This document shows, one piece after another, positions 1-7,320 of a stretch of 18,753 nucleotides of DNA. The position numbers and the translations under genes are program-made. The first letter of the stretch is position 1. Each line of letters starts with the position of its first letter. Where the stretch lies: the NCBI GenBank assembly GCA_003697085.1, contig RFFU01000015.1:1-18753 (forward strand). Reading direction: 5' to 3'. The notes under the pieces were generated by a model. It did no database searches. It was not told where the DNA came from and saw only the letters and a program-made list of their open reading frames with translations. The DNA comes from Candidatus Hydrogenedentota bacterium. Its GTDB lineage: Bacteria > UBA8481 > J006.

Positions 1-1145
1 CCCTTGCGATCAGCGCAATCCCGGCCGTAAGCCAACTCGGTCTCTGCGCCGGACTCGGCCTTACCCTCGCCGGCGCAACCGTGCTCACGCTCCTCCCCCT
101 CCTCCTCGATCTCTTCCACGCGCGGCGCTCCTCCCTCGAAACGCTCACGAAAAGACACGCCGCCACCGAAAGCCACATCCGCGCCGCCATTCCCGGGTGG
201 ACGACGCTGGCCGTCCTGATCATCGCTTTCGCTTTCCTCTTCTTCACGAAGTTACCGACGGAGATACGCGCCGAGCACTACTTTCCGGAACACCATCCCG
301 TGCGCGTCGCCGGGCGCGTTCTCGAACGTGACTTCCTTCCGATGCGCTCCTTCGAGATTCTGCTGACGGATGCGAATCTCCGTTCCGAATGGAACGATCT
401 CACTCGGGCCCTGGAAGGACTTCCCGGAGTGGTACGCGTGCTTTCCCGCCCCTTGCCGGGTCTTCCCGTCTTCTCGGCCGACGGAAAATCCGGTCGCCTC
501 TCCGTCTTTGTCACCGACACGGCGCTCGCGCGCCCCAAGGTCCTTCTCGATGGAATCCGCGAGACGATCTCCGCTCATCTCGGGCCGCAAGGAAGAAGTA
601 CGTTCGTTGGGAGCGCCTCCCGCATCGTTGCGGCACAATTCGCTCTCCGCACTACGCTTGTGAAAAGCCTTTTGATCACCGGAATCGCGATGGCGTTGCT
701 CTTCGCCCTTCTGTCCCGTTCCTTCGTCGTCACCTCCGCCGCGGTAATCGCCAACGCCTTTCCCATCGTCACCGTCTTCTATTTTCAGTACGCCGTCGGC
801 TTTCCCCTCGATATCGGAACGATACTGGCCTACAGCGTCTGCCTCGGCCTGGCCGTGGACGACACCATCCACCTCGTGATGGCCATGCCGCCGGACGCGC
901 GCAGCCTCAGTGAAGCGGTTCGAGAGGCGATTCATCATTGCCACGGTGCCGTCAAGGACACCTCCTGGATCCTGGCCGTCGGGTTCCTTCTCCTCTCCTT
1001 CTCACACTTTCTCCCTGTTCGCTGTTTCGGGATTCTCGTTTTCCTCGGAGTGCTCGCCGCTCTGATGGGTGACCTTGCCATCTTTCCCTCCGTCTTCGCC
1101 TTCGCCGAATTGGCCGAAAGGCGGAATATCGAGGAGAACGAATAA
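1..1145 (+). CDS. MMPL/RND-family exporter, C-terminal part (5' end outside window)
   Basis: The reading frame is open from the first bases (codons in frame with position 3), so the gene starts upstream of the window; the GTG at 81 is internal. The first visible residues form a transmembrane segment typical of the end of the first RND half (AGLGLTLAGATVLTLLPLLL). A charged linker, a transmembrane helix (about 200-245), a periplasmic loop (about 250-650) and a final bundle of four to five membrane segments follow. The motif GLAVDDTIHLV (about 846-878) matches the conserved acidic segment in the transmembrane core of RND/MMPL proteins, which use proton or ion motive force to export lipids or hydrophobic compounds. 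The cargo cannot be told. The protein ends in a short charged tail (ERRNIEENE). It is followed after 100 bp by nadE on the same strand, with no evident functional link. Confidence 0.85.
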   Translation, partial: LAISAIPAVSQLGLCAGLGLTLAGATVLTLLPLLLDLFHARRSSLETLTKRHAATESHIRAAIPGWTTLAVLIIAFAFLFFTKLPTEIRAEHYFPEHHPVRVAGRVLERDFLPMRSFEILLTDANLRSEWNDLTRALEGLPGVVRVLSRPLPGLPVFSADGKSGRLSVFVTDTALARPKVLLDGIRETISAHLGPQGRSTFVGSASRIVAAQFALRTTLVKSLLITGIAMALLFALLSRSFVVTSAAVIANAFPIVTVFYFQYAVGFPLDIGTILAYSVCLGLAVDDTIHLVMAMPPDARSLSEAVREAIHHCHGAVKDTSWILAVGFLLLSFSHFLPVRCFGILVFLGVLAALMGDLAIFPSVFAFAELAERRNIEENE

Positions 1146-1245
1146 GGCGGTGGTTCTCACCAAGGGAACGACCGATCCCCCCTACTTTTCTCGGATTCAT
1201 TCTGCCTTGACGGTTCGGAATGGGTGAAACAGGCTACTCTTCGCT

Positions 1246-2856
1246 ATGAGAATACGACTCGTCCCGCTCAACTCCACCATCGGCTCGATCAGTGGAAACG
1301 CGCGCGCGATCCTTGCAGCCGCGAACGCCGCCGCTGAGGATAAGTGCGAACTCGTCGTCTTCCCGGAACTCGCGCTCGTGGGTTATCCTCCGAAGGATCT
1401 GCTCGATCGGCGCGATCTGATCCGCCACAACATCGAGACGCTGGAGAAACTCCGGCGTGATCTTCCGATCCCGGCGATCGTCGGGTTCGTCGAGGAGGAA
1501 AACGGCCGCCTCTACAACGCCGCGACGGTTCTCATGCCCGAGGTATCCTGCACACGTCCCCCCGATCCTCTTCCGCCGATCAGAAAGACCCATCTCCCCA
1601 CGTACGATGTCTTCGATGAAGATCGATGGTTCTCGCGGGGAACGCCGGCGGCTCCCGTGCTTGTCGGGGGAAAATTGCGCCTCGGCGTTTCGATTTGTGA
1701 AGACCTTTGGAAGGAAGAAGAACCGGACGTCTTGGAAACGCAAGCCGAGGCCGGAGCGGATCTCTTCGTCAATCTCTCCGCGTCCCCGTTTCATCGCGAG
1801 AAACCCGCGGAACGCCGGGAACTCCTTCGGAAAAAGGCGCAACGCCACCGCCGGCCGGTCCTCTATTGCAATGCCTATGGCGCCAACGACGAAATCATCT
1901 TCGACGGCGAGATCCTTGTCTTCGATGACGAGGGGCGGCTGCACGTCGCTCAGATCTTCCAAAAAGAACCCGTGACGATCGAGACCGAGGACCTTCCTGC
2001 TCCCACGCCGGACGAGGATGTTCCCTGGGAGACCTTGACGCGCGAAGCAATCGTGCTGGGAATTCGGGATTTCTTCCGTAAATGCGGACTCCGAACGGCC
2101 GTCGTCGGCCTTTCGGGAGGGATGGACTCGGCGCTCATCACGGCCTTGACTGCACGGGCTTTGGGGCCGGAAAACGTGAGGCCGTATTTTCTTCCATCCC
2201 GTTTCACCTCGGACGCCTCGCGACGGGACGCCGAAGCCACTGCGAAAGCACTCGGCCTCTCATTGACCACAATTCCGATTCAATCCGCCGTCGCCGCAAT
2301 CCGCCGTAATCTCGAACCTTTTCTTTCCCTGGAAGGGATCGCCGGTGAGAACATTCAGTCGCGATTGCGCGGACTTTTCCTGATGGCCGCCGCGAATTCC
2401 ACCGACGGCGCCGCCGTCCTCGGAACCGGTAATAAATCGGAACTCGCAATCGGATACGCCACGCTCTACGGCGACCTCATCGGTGCCCTCCTGCCGCTGG
2501 GCGATGTCACGAAGAGCCGCAGCTACCTCTTGGCTCGGCGTATCCAGGAGGTGTATCCCGATTTTCCTGAGGCGCTCTTTACCAAGGCTCCAACAGCGGA
2601 GTTACGGCCGAACCAGACGGATGAGGAGGAACGGCTTCCTTACAACGTAATGGATCCGATCATCGAGGGGTTCGTCGAAGAAGGGCTGACGGCGGAGGAA
2701 CTCATCGAGCGCGGCCGGAATCCCGAAAATGTTCGACAAGTGAGGCGATGGATAGAGACGGCCGAGTTCAAACGAAAACAGGCGCCGCCGATTCTGAAAG
2801 TGACACGACGCGCCTTCGGACCGGGCTGGCAGATTCCCATCGCGGCCTGGCGGTGA
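1246..2856 (+). CDS. nadE: Glutamine-dependent NAD+ synthetase
   Basis: This 536-residue protein makes NAD+ from nicotinic acid adenine dinucleotide using ATP and ammonia released from glutamine, the last step of NAD biosynthesis in the cytoplasm. Residues 1-250 are a nitrilase/CN-hydrolase glutaminase domain with the expected triad: Glu41 (VVFPELALVGYPPKDLL), Lys114 (RKTHLPTYDVFDEDRWF) and Cys151 (LGVSICEDLW). Residues 262-536 are the synthetase domain with the pyrophosphate-binding loop SGGMDS at 290-295 and a GTGNKSE segment. The length fits the two-domain family. ATG 1246 is chosen because it begins directly with the first beta strand of the nitrilase fold; no strong Shine-Dalgarno sequence precedes it. 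The usual GGQDE-like segment reads GANDE here, a small deviation. It is convergent with the CDGSH gene downstream. Confidence 0.96.
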   Translation: MRIRLVPLNSTIGSISGNARAILAAANAAAEDKCELVVFPELALVGYPPKDLLDRRDLIRHNIETLEKLRRDLPIPAIVGFVEEENGRLYNAATVLMPEVSCTRPPDPLPPIRKTHLPTYDVFDEDRWFSRGTPAAPVLVGGKLRLGVSICEDLWKEEEPDVLETQAEAGADLFVNLSASPFHREKPAERRELLRKKAQRHRRPVLYCNAYGANDEIIFDGEILVFDDEGRLHVAQIFQKEPVTIETEDLPAPTPDEDVPWETLTREAIVLGIRDFFRKCGLRTAVVGLSGGMDSALITALTARALGPENVRPYFLPSRFTSDASRRDAEATAKALGLSLTTIPIQSAVAAIRRNLEPFLSLEGIAGENIQSRLRGLFLMAAANSTDGAAVLGTGNKSELAIGYATLYGDLIGALLPLGDVTKSRSYLLARRIQEVYPDFPEALFTKAPTAELRPNQTDEEERLPYNVMDPIIEGFVEEGLTAEELIERGRNPENVRQVRRWIETAEFKRKQAPPILKVTRRAFGPGWQIPIAAWR

Positions 2857-2962
2857 ACCCTACGCGGAAAGAAAAACGCCCTCTCCCTCTTACCGCGGAT
2901 GTCCCCCTGTAAAAACGGTTTTCCGCCCCCTGCTATTCTTTTCCTTTTCCCGCGGGGCGGCC

Positions 2963-3205
2963 TTATTCCTCGATCCGCGAGTGGGCCCCGTCGCAAAAAG
3001 GAGGAGTGGCGGTTCGCTTGCAGTTACACAGAGCCACTTTCTTTTTCTCCTCGATCTCGAAAACGAGCGGGCGGAATCCCTTTTCCCGATGCGCGCCGTC
3101 GCAATACGGTTGGTTGGCGGAATAACCGCAAGCGCACCAGTAATATGTCCCGGGGTCCAGATCAACAACTTCCGGCTTCAACGAAGCGATCTTCGGTTCT
3201 GACAT
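2963..3205 (-). CDS. Small protein with two CDGSH iron-sulfur motifs
   Basis: The 80-residue product carries two complete CDGSH-type motifs, each with three Cys and one His. The first uses C24, C26, C35 and H39 (CACGYSANQPYCDGAH); the second uses C60, C62, C71 and H75 (CNCKRTATPPFCDGAH). Both follow the C-x-C-x2-(S/T)-x3-P-x-C-D-G-x-H pattern known to bind a [2Fe-2S] cluster, so the protein should hold two clusters. There is no membrane segment or signal peptide, so it is likely cytoplasmic. Bacterial two-motif members have been linked to redox or iron-sulfur handling, but no specific partner is visible. The start is supported by a GGAGGTG ribosome-binding site five bases upstream of ATG and by a sigma-70-like promoter further upstream. 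It appears monocistronic. Confidence 0.93.
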   Translation of the reverse strand: MSEPKIASLKPEVVDLDPGTYYWCACGYSANQPYCDGAHREKGFRPLVFEIEEKKKVALCNCKRTATPPFCDGAHSRIEE

Positions 3206-3233
3206 TATTGCACCTCCACACTCTTTGAACTGA

Positions 3234-3263
3234 ATTCTACATGAAACCGCGTCCCCTTGTCAA
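3234..3263 (-). promoter_or_regulatory. Sigma-70-type promoter of the CDGSH gene
   Basis: Read on the minus strand, a perfect -35 box TTGACA (3263-3258) is followed by 18 bases and then TAGAAT (3239-3234), five of six matches to the -10 consensus. The predicted transcription start near 3227 gives a leader of about 20 bases that contains the GGAGGTG ribosome-binding site. It is the best promoter match noticed in the window. Confidence 0.7.
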
Positions 3264-3400
3264 AAAATCAAACCCGCAAAGTCCGAAATACACAGGTCCA
3301 TCGTGAGCGACCACGGCACGCGGGAATAAGCGGGCGGTGGGAAGCACCATAGGGGCGAGTGTGGACAAGCCGACATGGGCACCGATCGGGGAGGTGCGGA
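3240..3400 (-). pseudogene. Possible remnant of a hexapeptide-repeat protein
   Basis: Minus-strand translation of this stretch reads SPIGAHVGLSTLAPMVLP, then PRAVVAHDGPVYFGL. The pattern of spaced IGA, APMVLP and AVVA recalls left-handed beta-helix acyltransferases. Only about 50 codons are readable and nothing recognisable lies upstream. This could be a decayed gene fragment or a chance frame in GC-rich DNA. It ends next to the CDGSH promoter. Confidence 0.15.
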
Positions 3401-3438
3401 TTGGAAAGAGCCCGCTCCATAATACGGCGAAAATGGAA

Positions 3439-3458
3439 CGCAGGTTCTCAAACCTGCG
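3439..3458. repeat. Short hairpin repeat (CGCAGGTT type)
   Basis: CGCAGGTT, the loop CTCA, and AACCTGCG form a perfect eight-base-pair stem. The same stem recurs with other loops at 3792-3811 and 15348-15372. No T-run follows, so it does not look like an intrinsic terminator. Confidence 0.8.
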
Positions 3459-3480
3459 GAACGAATCGTGCACCGCCTTC

Positions 3481-3654
3481 TGTCATTCCGAGGCGCCTTG
3501 GCGCCGAGGAATCCCCTTCACGTGGTATCCCGCCCCGTGGCGCCAATACGCACCCCTCACCCCGACCCTCTCCCCCGAGGGGCGAGGGAGAAAGAGGCGG
3601 TTGTCAGCAATCTTGGGGGATTCCTCGTCGGGCTCCGCCCTCCTCGGAATGACA
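3481..3654. repeat. 174-base nested palindromic element, copy 1
   Basis: The element begins TGTCATTCCGAG and ends with its exact reverse complement CTCGGAATGACA. Inside these are a second inverted pair (GAGGAATCCCC and GGGGATTCCTC) and a central pair (CCCTC...CTCTCCC against GGGCGAGGG). The whole unit could fold into a long branched hairpin. It recurs at 10456-10628 and 15395-15638. No open frame in it is credible. The terminal-inverted-repeat layout resembles a MITE or REP-like intergenic repeat; I see no transposase and no clear target-site duplication. Confidence 0.85.
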
Positions 3655-3676
3655 AGGAAAGAGCGGATCGCCGATT

Positions 3677-3880
3677 CGCAGACTGGAGAGTCTGCGCTCC
3701 ACTGCAGTCCGCAGACTGAAGAGTCCACGCTCCATTGCAGGCAAGATGGCTGCGCTCCCAGGAATGCGCGCTCCTTGCCGGCTCCGCCCTCCGCAGGTTG
3801 GAGAACCTACGCTCCATGCCGTGGCTACATCCCGCTCCCATTCCTGCACCCAAGATGCCTGCGCTCTCAGGAAGGCGTTC
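3677..3880. repeat. Cluster of decayed GGAG-loop hairpin units
   Basis: At 3677-3696 CGCAGACT, the loop GGAG, and AGTCTGCG form a perfect stem. Related units follow at about 3711 (GCAGACT, loop GAAG, arm decayed) and 3792-3811 (CGCAGGTT, GGAG, AACCTACG, one mismatch). GCAAGATGGCTGCGCTCCC near 3740 and AAGATGCCTGCGCTCTCAGG near 3851 are a sister type. Nearly every unit is followed by CGCTCC. Units are irregularly spaced with variable stems, unlike a CRISPR array. Confidence 0.7.
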
Positions 3881-3935
3881 CTTTTGGAATTCACATCTGC
3901 AAAGGATTTGCCACTCCCCCGAACCGTCTCGGCAC

Positions 3936-4919
3936 TCAGTGTGCGACGCAGACGCGGTTCTTTCCCGCGCGTTTGGCGTCGTACAAGGCCTGATCGGCGC
4001 GGGTCACCAGTTCGTGAAAGGCTCCCGCCGCCACCCCGATCGAAACCGTGACGCGAGGATATTCTTCTCCCAAATCGATCTTCTCCACAGCCGCTCGGAC
4101 CCGCTCCGCGATCATCCGCGCTTCCGAAAGGTCCGTCTCGGGCAGGATCACGGCGAATTCCTCGCCGCCGTACCGCGCCAGAATATCCACGGCCCGAACG
4201 GCCCTTTTGACGGCCGCGGCGACTTTCTTCAGGACCTCATCCCCGACGGGATGACCGTACCGATCATTGATCGATTTGAAGTTGTCGATGTCCATCATCA
4301 TGCAGGAGATGTCGAACCCGTATCGGTACGCTCGGGCGATCTCCTCCTCGATCCTCTTCTCGAAATACCTTCGGTTGAAGACATCCGTCAGCGGATCCCT
4401 GATCGCCATTTTCTCCATTCGTTCCGCCCGAGCCTTCTCCTGCTCGGCGCGCACCTTCTCCTTCTTCCGCGCTCCCGCTTCCCTCAGGGCCGCCCTGACA
4501 CGCGCCAAGAGTTCTCCGGGATCGAAGGGCTTGGGAATATAATCGCTGGCTCCCAATTCCAACCCGCGGATTCGATCCTCGACATCGCCCCGCGCCGTAA
4601 GAAAAAGAATCGGAACGTCTGGAAACCGCTCCTTCATTATCCGACACGCTTCCATTCCATCGACCCCCGGCATATTGACGTCGAGAAGCACGAGATCCGG
4701 ATTTTCCCGCTCGAAAGCCTCGAGCGCCGACGCGGCATCGGAAAATTCGCACGTCTGATAACCCCCGTGCCTTTGAAGACGCTTCCGGGCAAGGATTCTC
4801 ACATCACTCTGGTCATCGACGATCATTATCTTTTCTACGGGTTTTTCCTCGAAAGAATTCTCCCTCCCGCCGTCTTCCGCTCCCCCTCGCGATTCCTCCC
4901 CCCACCGCCGTTCATTCAT
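3936..4919 (-). CDS. Response regulator with GGDEF diguanylate cyclase output
   Basis: This 327-residue protein should make c-di-GMP from two GTP when its receiver domain is phosphorylated. A charged 28-residue N-terminus is followed by a REC domain (29-147) with acidic D35/D36, phospho-acceptor D80 (LVLLDVNMPG), T108 and K130 (KPF). A charged coiled-coil linker (148-172) leads into a GGDEF domain (173-327). The active-site motif is GGEEF (251-255), a functional variant in this family. An intact inhibitory I-site RAVD (242-245) lies five residues upstream, so product feedback is expected. The layout is that of PleD/WspR-type cyclases. ATG 4919 overlaps the end of the preceding response-regulator gene by eight bases and has GGGAGG upstream, supporting translational coupling. 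It is the last gene of the minus-strand operon. Confidence 0.95.
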   Translation of the reverse strand: MNERRWGEESRGGAEDGGRENSFEEKPVEKIMIVDDQSDVRILARKRLQRHGGYQTCEFSDAASALEAFERENPDLVLLDVNMPGVDGMEACRIMKERFPDVPILFLTARGDVEDRIRGLELGASDYIPKPFDPGELLARVRAALREAGARKKEKVRAEQEKARAERMEKMAIRDPLTDVFNRRYFEKRIEEEIARAYRYGFDISCMMMDIDNFKSINDRYGHPVGDEVLKKVAAAVKRAVRAVDILARYGGEEFAVILPETDLSEARMIAERVRAAVEKIDLGEEYPRVTVSIGVAAGAFHELVTRADQALYDAKRAGKNRVCVAH

Positions 4920-5277
4920 TCAACAACCTCCCGATCAGTCCGAGGAGTTCCTGCCGCCGAAAAGGCTTCGTCAGAAAATCGTTCGCGCCGCTTTCCCGCG
5001 CCCGCTCCCGATATTCGGGAAGAACGTGCGCCGAAAGCATCACGACCGGCGTGGCGTCTCCACGACCCCGCAAGTCCTCCAGAACCTCCCAACCGTCCTT
5101 CTCCGGCAACGAGATGTCCAGTAGAACCAGGCCGAATTCCGTCTGGCGCACGGCCGCAAGCGCCGCGTCGGCCGTTTCGGCAAGTATAACCTCATACCCC
5201 GCATGCCGCAAAATCTTCGTCGCCAATCGGCTGTTCTCCTCGTTGTCCTCCACAAGAAGAATTCTCTTTCCGCTCAC
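4912..5277 (-). CDS. Single-domain response regulator (CheY-like)
   Basis: The 121-residue product is one receiver domain with no output domain. Acidic E10/D11, phospho-acceptor D54 (LVLLDISLPEKDGW), S82 and K104 (TKPF) are all in place. The start is placed at GTG 5277 because it overlaps the kinase stop codon in the classic GTGA arrangement, has the purine-rich GGGGGAGAGGAAG just upstream, and begins right before the first beta strand. A longer frame reaching 5373 would lie inside the kinase coding sequence and adds only low-complexity residues. It probably takes phosphate from the neighbouring hybrid kinase and either relays it to the cyclase or acts by protein-protein contact. No Hpt domain was found nearby. 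Confidence 0.92.
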   Translation of the reverse strand: MSGKRILLVEDNEENSRLATKILRHAGYEVILAETADAALAAVRQTEFGLVLLDISLPEKDGWEVLEDLRGRGDATPVVMLSAHVLPEYRERARESGANDFLTKPFRRQELLGLIGRLLNE

Positions 5278-7310
5278 TTCTTCCTCTCCCCCTTCATCTT
5301 GACCATCTCTCCGAGCACTCTGAGGAAGTCCTCGCGGGAGACCGGCTTCGTCAGAATCGCCTCGACCTCCCATTCCCGCGCCGCGTCAGGTTCCCCCTCG
5401 ACGGACACGACAGCGCACGGAACGTCCTTCCACATCGGGTTCCGCCTCATTTCCCGCAGAAATTCAGTTCCATCTCCGTCTGGGAGCCGGATGTCGAGAA
5501 TGACAGCCGCGGGAATCTCCTCCTCTTCGCCTTCTCTTTCTTCGAGCAGACGCCGCGCCGCCTCGAGGCTCCGAGCCTCCCGCTTCCGAATCTTCTGGCC
5601 TGCCAGATAACGATCATACAACGCCTGCATCTCCGGATCATCCTCGACAACGAGAACCACCGGTCCCGTCTTCGGCTCGAGACGCTTCCGCGGCCAGGCC
5701 AGCGGAAGCCGGACGCGGAACCGGCTTCCCTTCCCGACTTCACTTTCGACGGAAATGTCCCCCTCCATCATCTCAACCAACTTCTTCACGATCGCCAATC
5801 CCAAACCCGTTCCGGCATGCTTCCGGTTCGTTCGATCGTCCACCTGATGAAAATCCTCGAAGATCCTTTGAAGATGCTCCTTAGGAATTCCGATTCCGGT
5901 ATCCTCCACCTCCAAAATTCCCCAGGTTTCATCCTTCGAGAGGATCGTCTTGATCCGGCCGGTCTCGGTGAATTTGACCGCGTTCGAGAGCAGGTTCATT
6001 ACAATCTGTTTCAAGCGGTCCCGATCGGCAATCACGACGATATCGTCCTCTCGGAACTCCCGCGTATGCTCCAGATTCTTCTGCTCCACCAAGGGTTCGA
6101 TCGTTACGGCGACGTCCTGCACGATGTCCCTCAACCTCACCTCGGTCGGATTCATCCTCATATGCCCGGCCTCGATCTTCGACAAATCGAGAATTTCATT
6201 GATCATCGTCAGGAGGTGTTGCGCGGCGCGCGAGATCGCCTCGAGGTCCTCCCGCTGCTCCGCATTCAATTCTCCGTCGAGGCCGTCGAGGAGCACATCC
6301 GTGTAGCCGATGATCGAATTCATCGGCGTGCGCAGCTCATGGCTCATCATCGCAAGGAACTTCGATTTCATATGCGCCGCTTCCATCAATTTCCGGTTCA
6401 TTACCTGAATCCGCTCCTCGCGTTCGACGACACGATCCGCCATCTCGTTGAAAATGCGCGCCAACTCTCCCAATTCGTCCTCCGAAAGATTCCCGCGCAC
6501 GCGCGCCCCTCGTTCCCCCTCGCTGAATCTCTGCGTTACGTTGCGAAGTTCCATCAACGGATTCAGAACGACCTTCTGAAGAGCCAAGAAGAGGACGAGA
6601 AACGTCCCAAGACCTCCGATGAGAACACAAAAGTTGACGAACCTCAGGCGCATAACCTTGGCATGGTTGAGATCACGGAGAACGTCTTCGAGCATCGAGA
6701 TGCGATCGAGGATCTCGTTCGTCGCCTCGATCAATTCCTCGGCCGCCACCGGCGCGCCTCCCTCGGAAGCGGCGCTCTCGAAGAGCGGCTTGGCGGCCTC
6801 CCAGGCAAGGCGCACGTCGTCCACGGCCGAACGGATCCGTTCCGTCTCGACCAGACGCCGGAAGAGCTGCCTCTGGAGGGCTTCCTTGGGTGAGAGTTGA
6901 GCCAAAAGGCTCGGCGGCGGTTCCGGTTCCATCACCGCCAGGGTGTTCCCAAATCCGACCACACTGGCCCGCAATCCCTCGCGGTAAAATTCCGGTTCCT
7001 CCGCATGCCGAAGGCTCAAGGCATTGAAGAAGAGGTTCTGCGCCATCACGCGCAAGAGCCTTACTTGAGTCAAAAGCGCCTCGTCCGACTCCGTCGTCGC
7101 CGCCAACTGGGCCATAATCCCGTTGGTCAGGTGTCCCAAAAACATCAGGACGGCCAAGATGCCCACGAGAGTCATGATCTTGGCGCGCAGCGATCGCCTG
7201 AGGAAACGTGGAAAGGCGGGAAACGAGCCGCCGGAGGAAACGGACTTCTTCGCCGGCGAAGTACCGATATCCGGGGAGGAGTTCGTTGGAACCGCCTCCT
7301 CGGAATTCAT
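5274..7310 (-). CDS. Membrane-bound hybrid sensor histidine kinase
   Basis: From ATG 7310 the protein has 678 residues. A 44-residue cytoplasmic lead is followed by TM1 (about 45-66), a periplasmic, mostly helical sensor region of about 158 residues (67-224) that looks like a four-helix bundle, TM2 (225-247), a HAMP domain (248-300), and HisKA with H324 (MMSHELRTPMNS). The HATPase_c domain shows an N box (NLLSNAVKF, N443), G1 (DTGIGIP, 470-476) and G2 (GTGLGLA, 500-506). A C-terminal REC domain has D606 (VILDIRLPDGDG) and K655. All catalytic residues are present. The ligand is unknown. ATG 7310 lies 10 bases after the glyA stop codon; a longer frame to 7382 would overlap glyA. The stop overlaps the GTG start of the next response-regulator gene. 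Confidence 0.94.
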   Translation of the reverse strand: MNSEEAVPTNSSPDIGTSPAKKSVSSGGSFPAFPRFLRRSLRAKIMTLVGILAVLMFLGHLTNGIMAQLAATTESDEALLTQVRLLRVMAQNLFFNALSLRHAEEPEFYREGLRASVVGFGNTLAVMEPEPPPSLLAQLSPKEALQRQLFRRLVETERIRSAVDDVRLAWEAAKPLFESAASEGGAPVAAEELIEATNEILDRISMLEDVLRDLNHAKVMRLRFVNFCVLIGGLGTFLVLFLALQKVVLNPLMELRNVTQRFSEGERGARVRGNLSEDELGELARIFNEMADRVVEREERIQVMNRKLMEAAHMKSKFLAMMSHELRTPMNSIIGYTDVLLDGLDGELNAEQREDLEAISRAAQHLLTMINEILDLSKIEAGHMRMNPTEVRLRDIVQDVAVTIEPLVEQKNLEHTREFREDDIVVIADRDRLKQIVMNLLSNAVKFTETGRIKTILSKDETWGILEVEDTGIGIPKEHLQRIFEDFHQVDDRTNRKHAGTGLGLAIVKKLVEMMEGDISVESEVGKGSRFRVRLPLAWPRKRLEPKTGPVVLVVEDDPEMQALYDRYLAGQKIRKREARSLEAARRLLEEREGEEEEIPAAVILDIRLPDGDGTEFLREMRRNPMWKDVPCAVVSVEGEPDAAREWEVEAILTKPVSREDFLRVLGEMVKMKGERKK

Positions 7311-7320
7311 AACCTGCGTC

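Larger units (their letters stand above)
3206..3935. other. Gene-free repeat island 1
   Basis: This 730-base stretch between the CDGSH gene and the diguanylate cyclase gene has no credible gene. From left to right it holds the CDGSH promoter, a possible hexapeptide-protein remnant, a GCAGGTT hairpin, one copy of the 174-base nested palindrome, and a run of hairpin units of the form GCAG..GGAG..CTGC followed by CGCTCC. The last 60 bases before the cyclase stop codon show nothing I recognise. Confidence 0.85.

Noticed and set aside
2857-2962. Bidirectional terminator between nadE and the CDGSH gene
   Set aside because: GCGGAAA and TTTCCGC can pair only across a loop of more than 40 bases. No compact hairpin with a T-tract was found.
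3439-3458. Rho-independent terminator
   Set aside because: The stem is good but no T-run follows on either strand, and the same hairpin recurs elsewhere as a repeat.
3677-3880. CRISPR array
   Set aside because: The hairpin units vary in stem and length, spacing is irregular, and there are no unique spacers of constant length and no cas genes.
3735-5189. 484-codon plus-strand open frame opposite the cyclase and response-regulator genes
   Set aside because: The opposite strand encodes two complete, motif-perfect signalling proteins. This frame has no recognisable domain and is the usual GC-rich shadow.
5278-5373. Longer N-terminus for the single-domain response regulator
   Set aside because: The added residues are low-complexity and lie in the kinase gene. 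The GTGA overlap and purine-rich site support GTG 5277.
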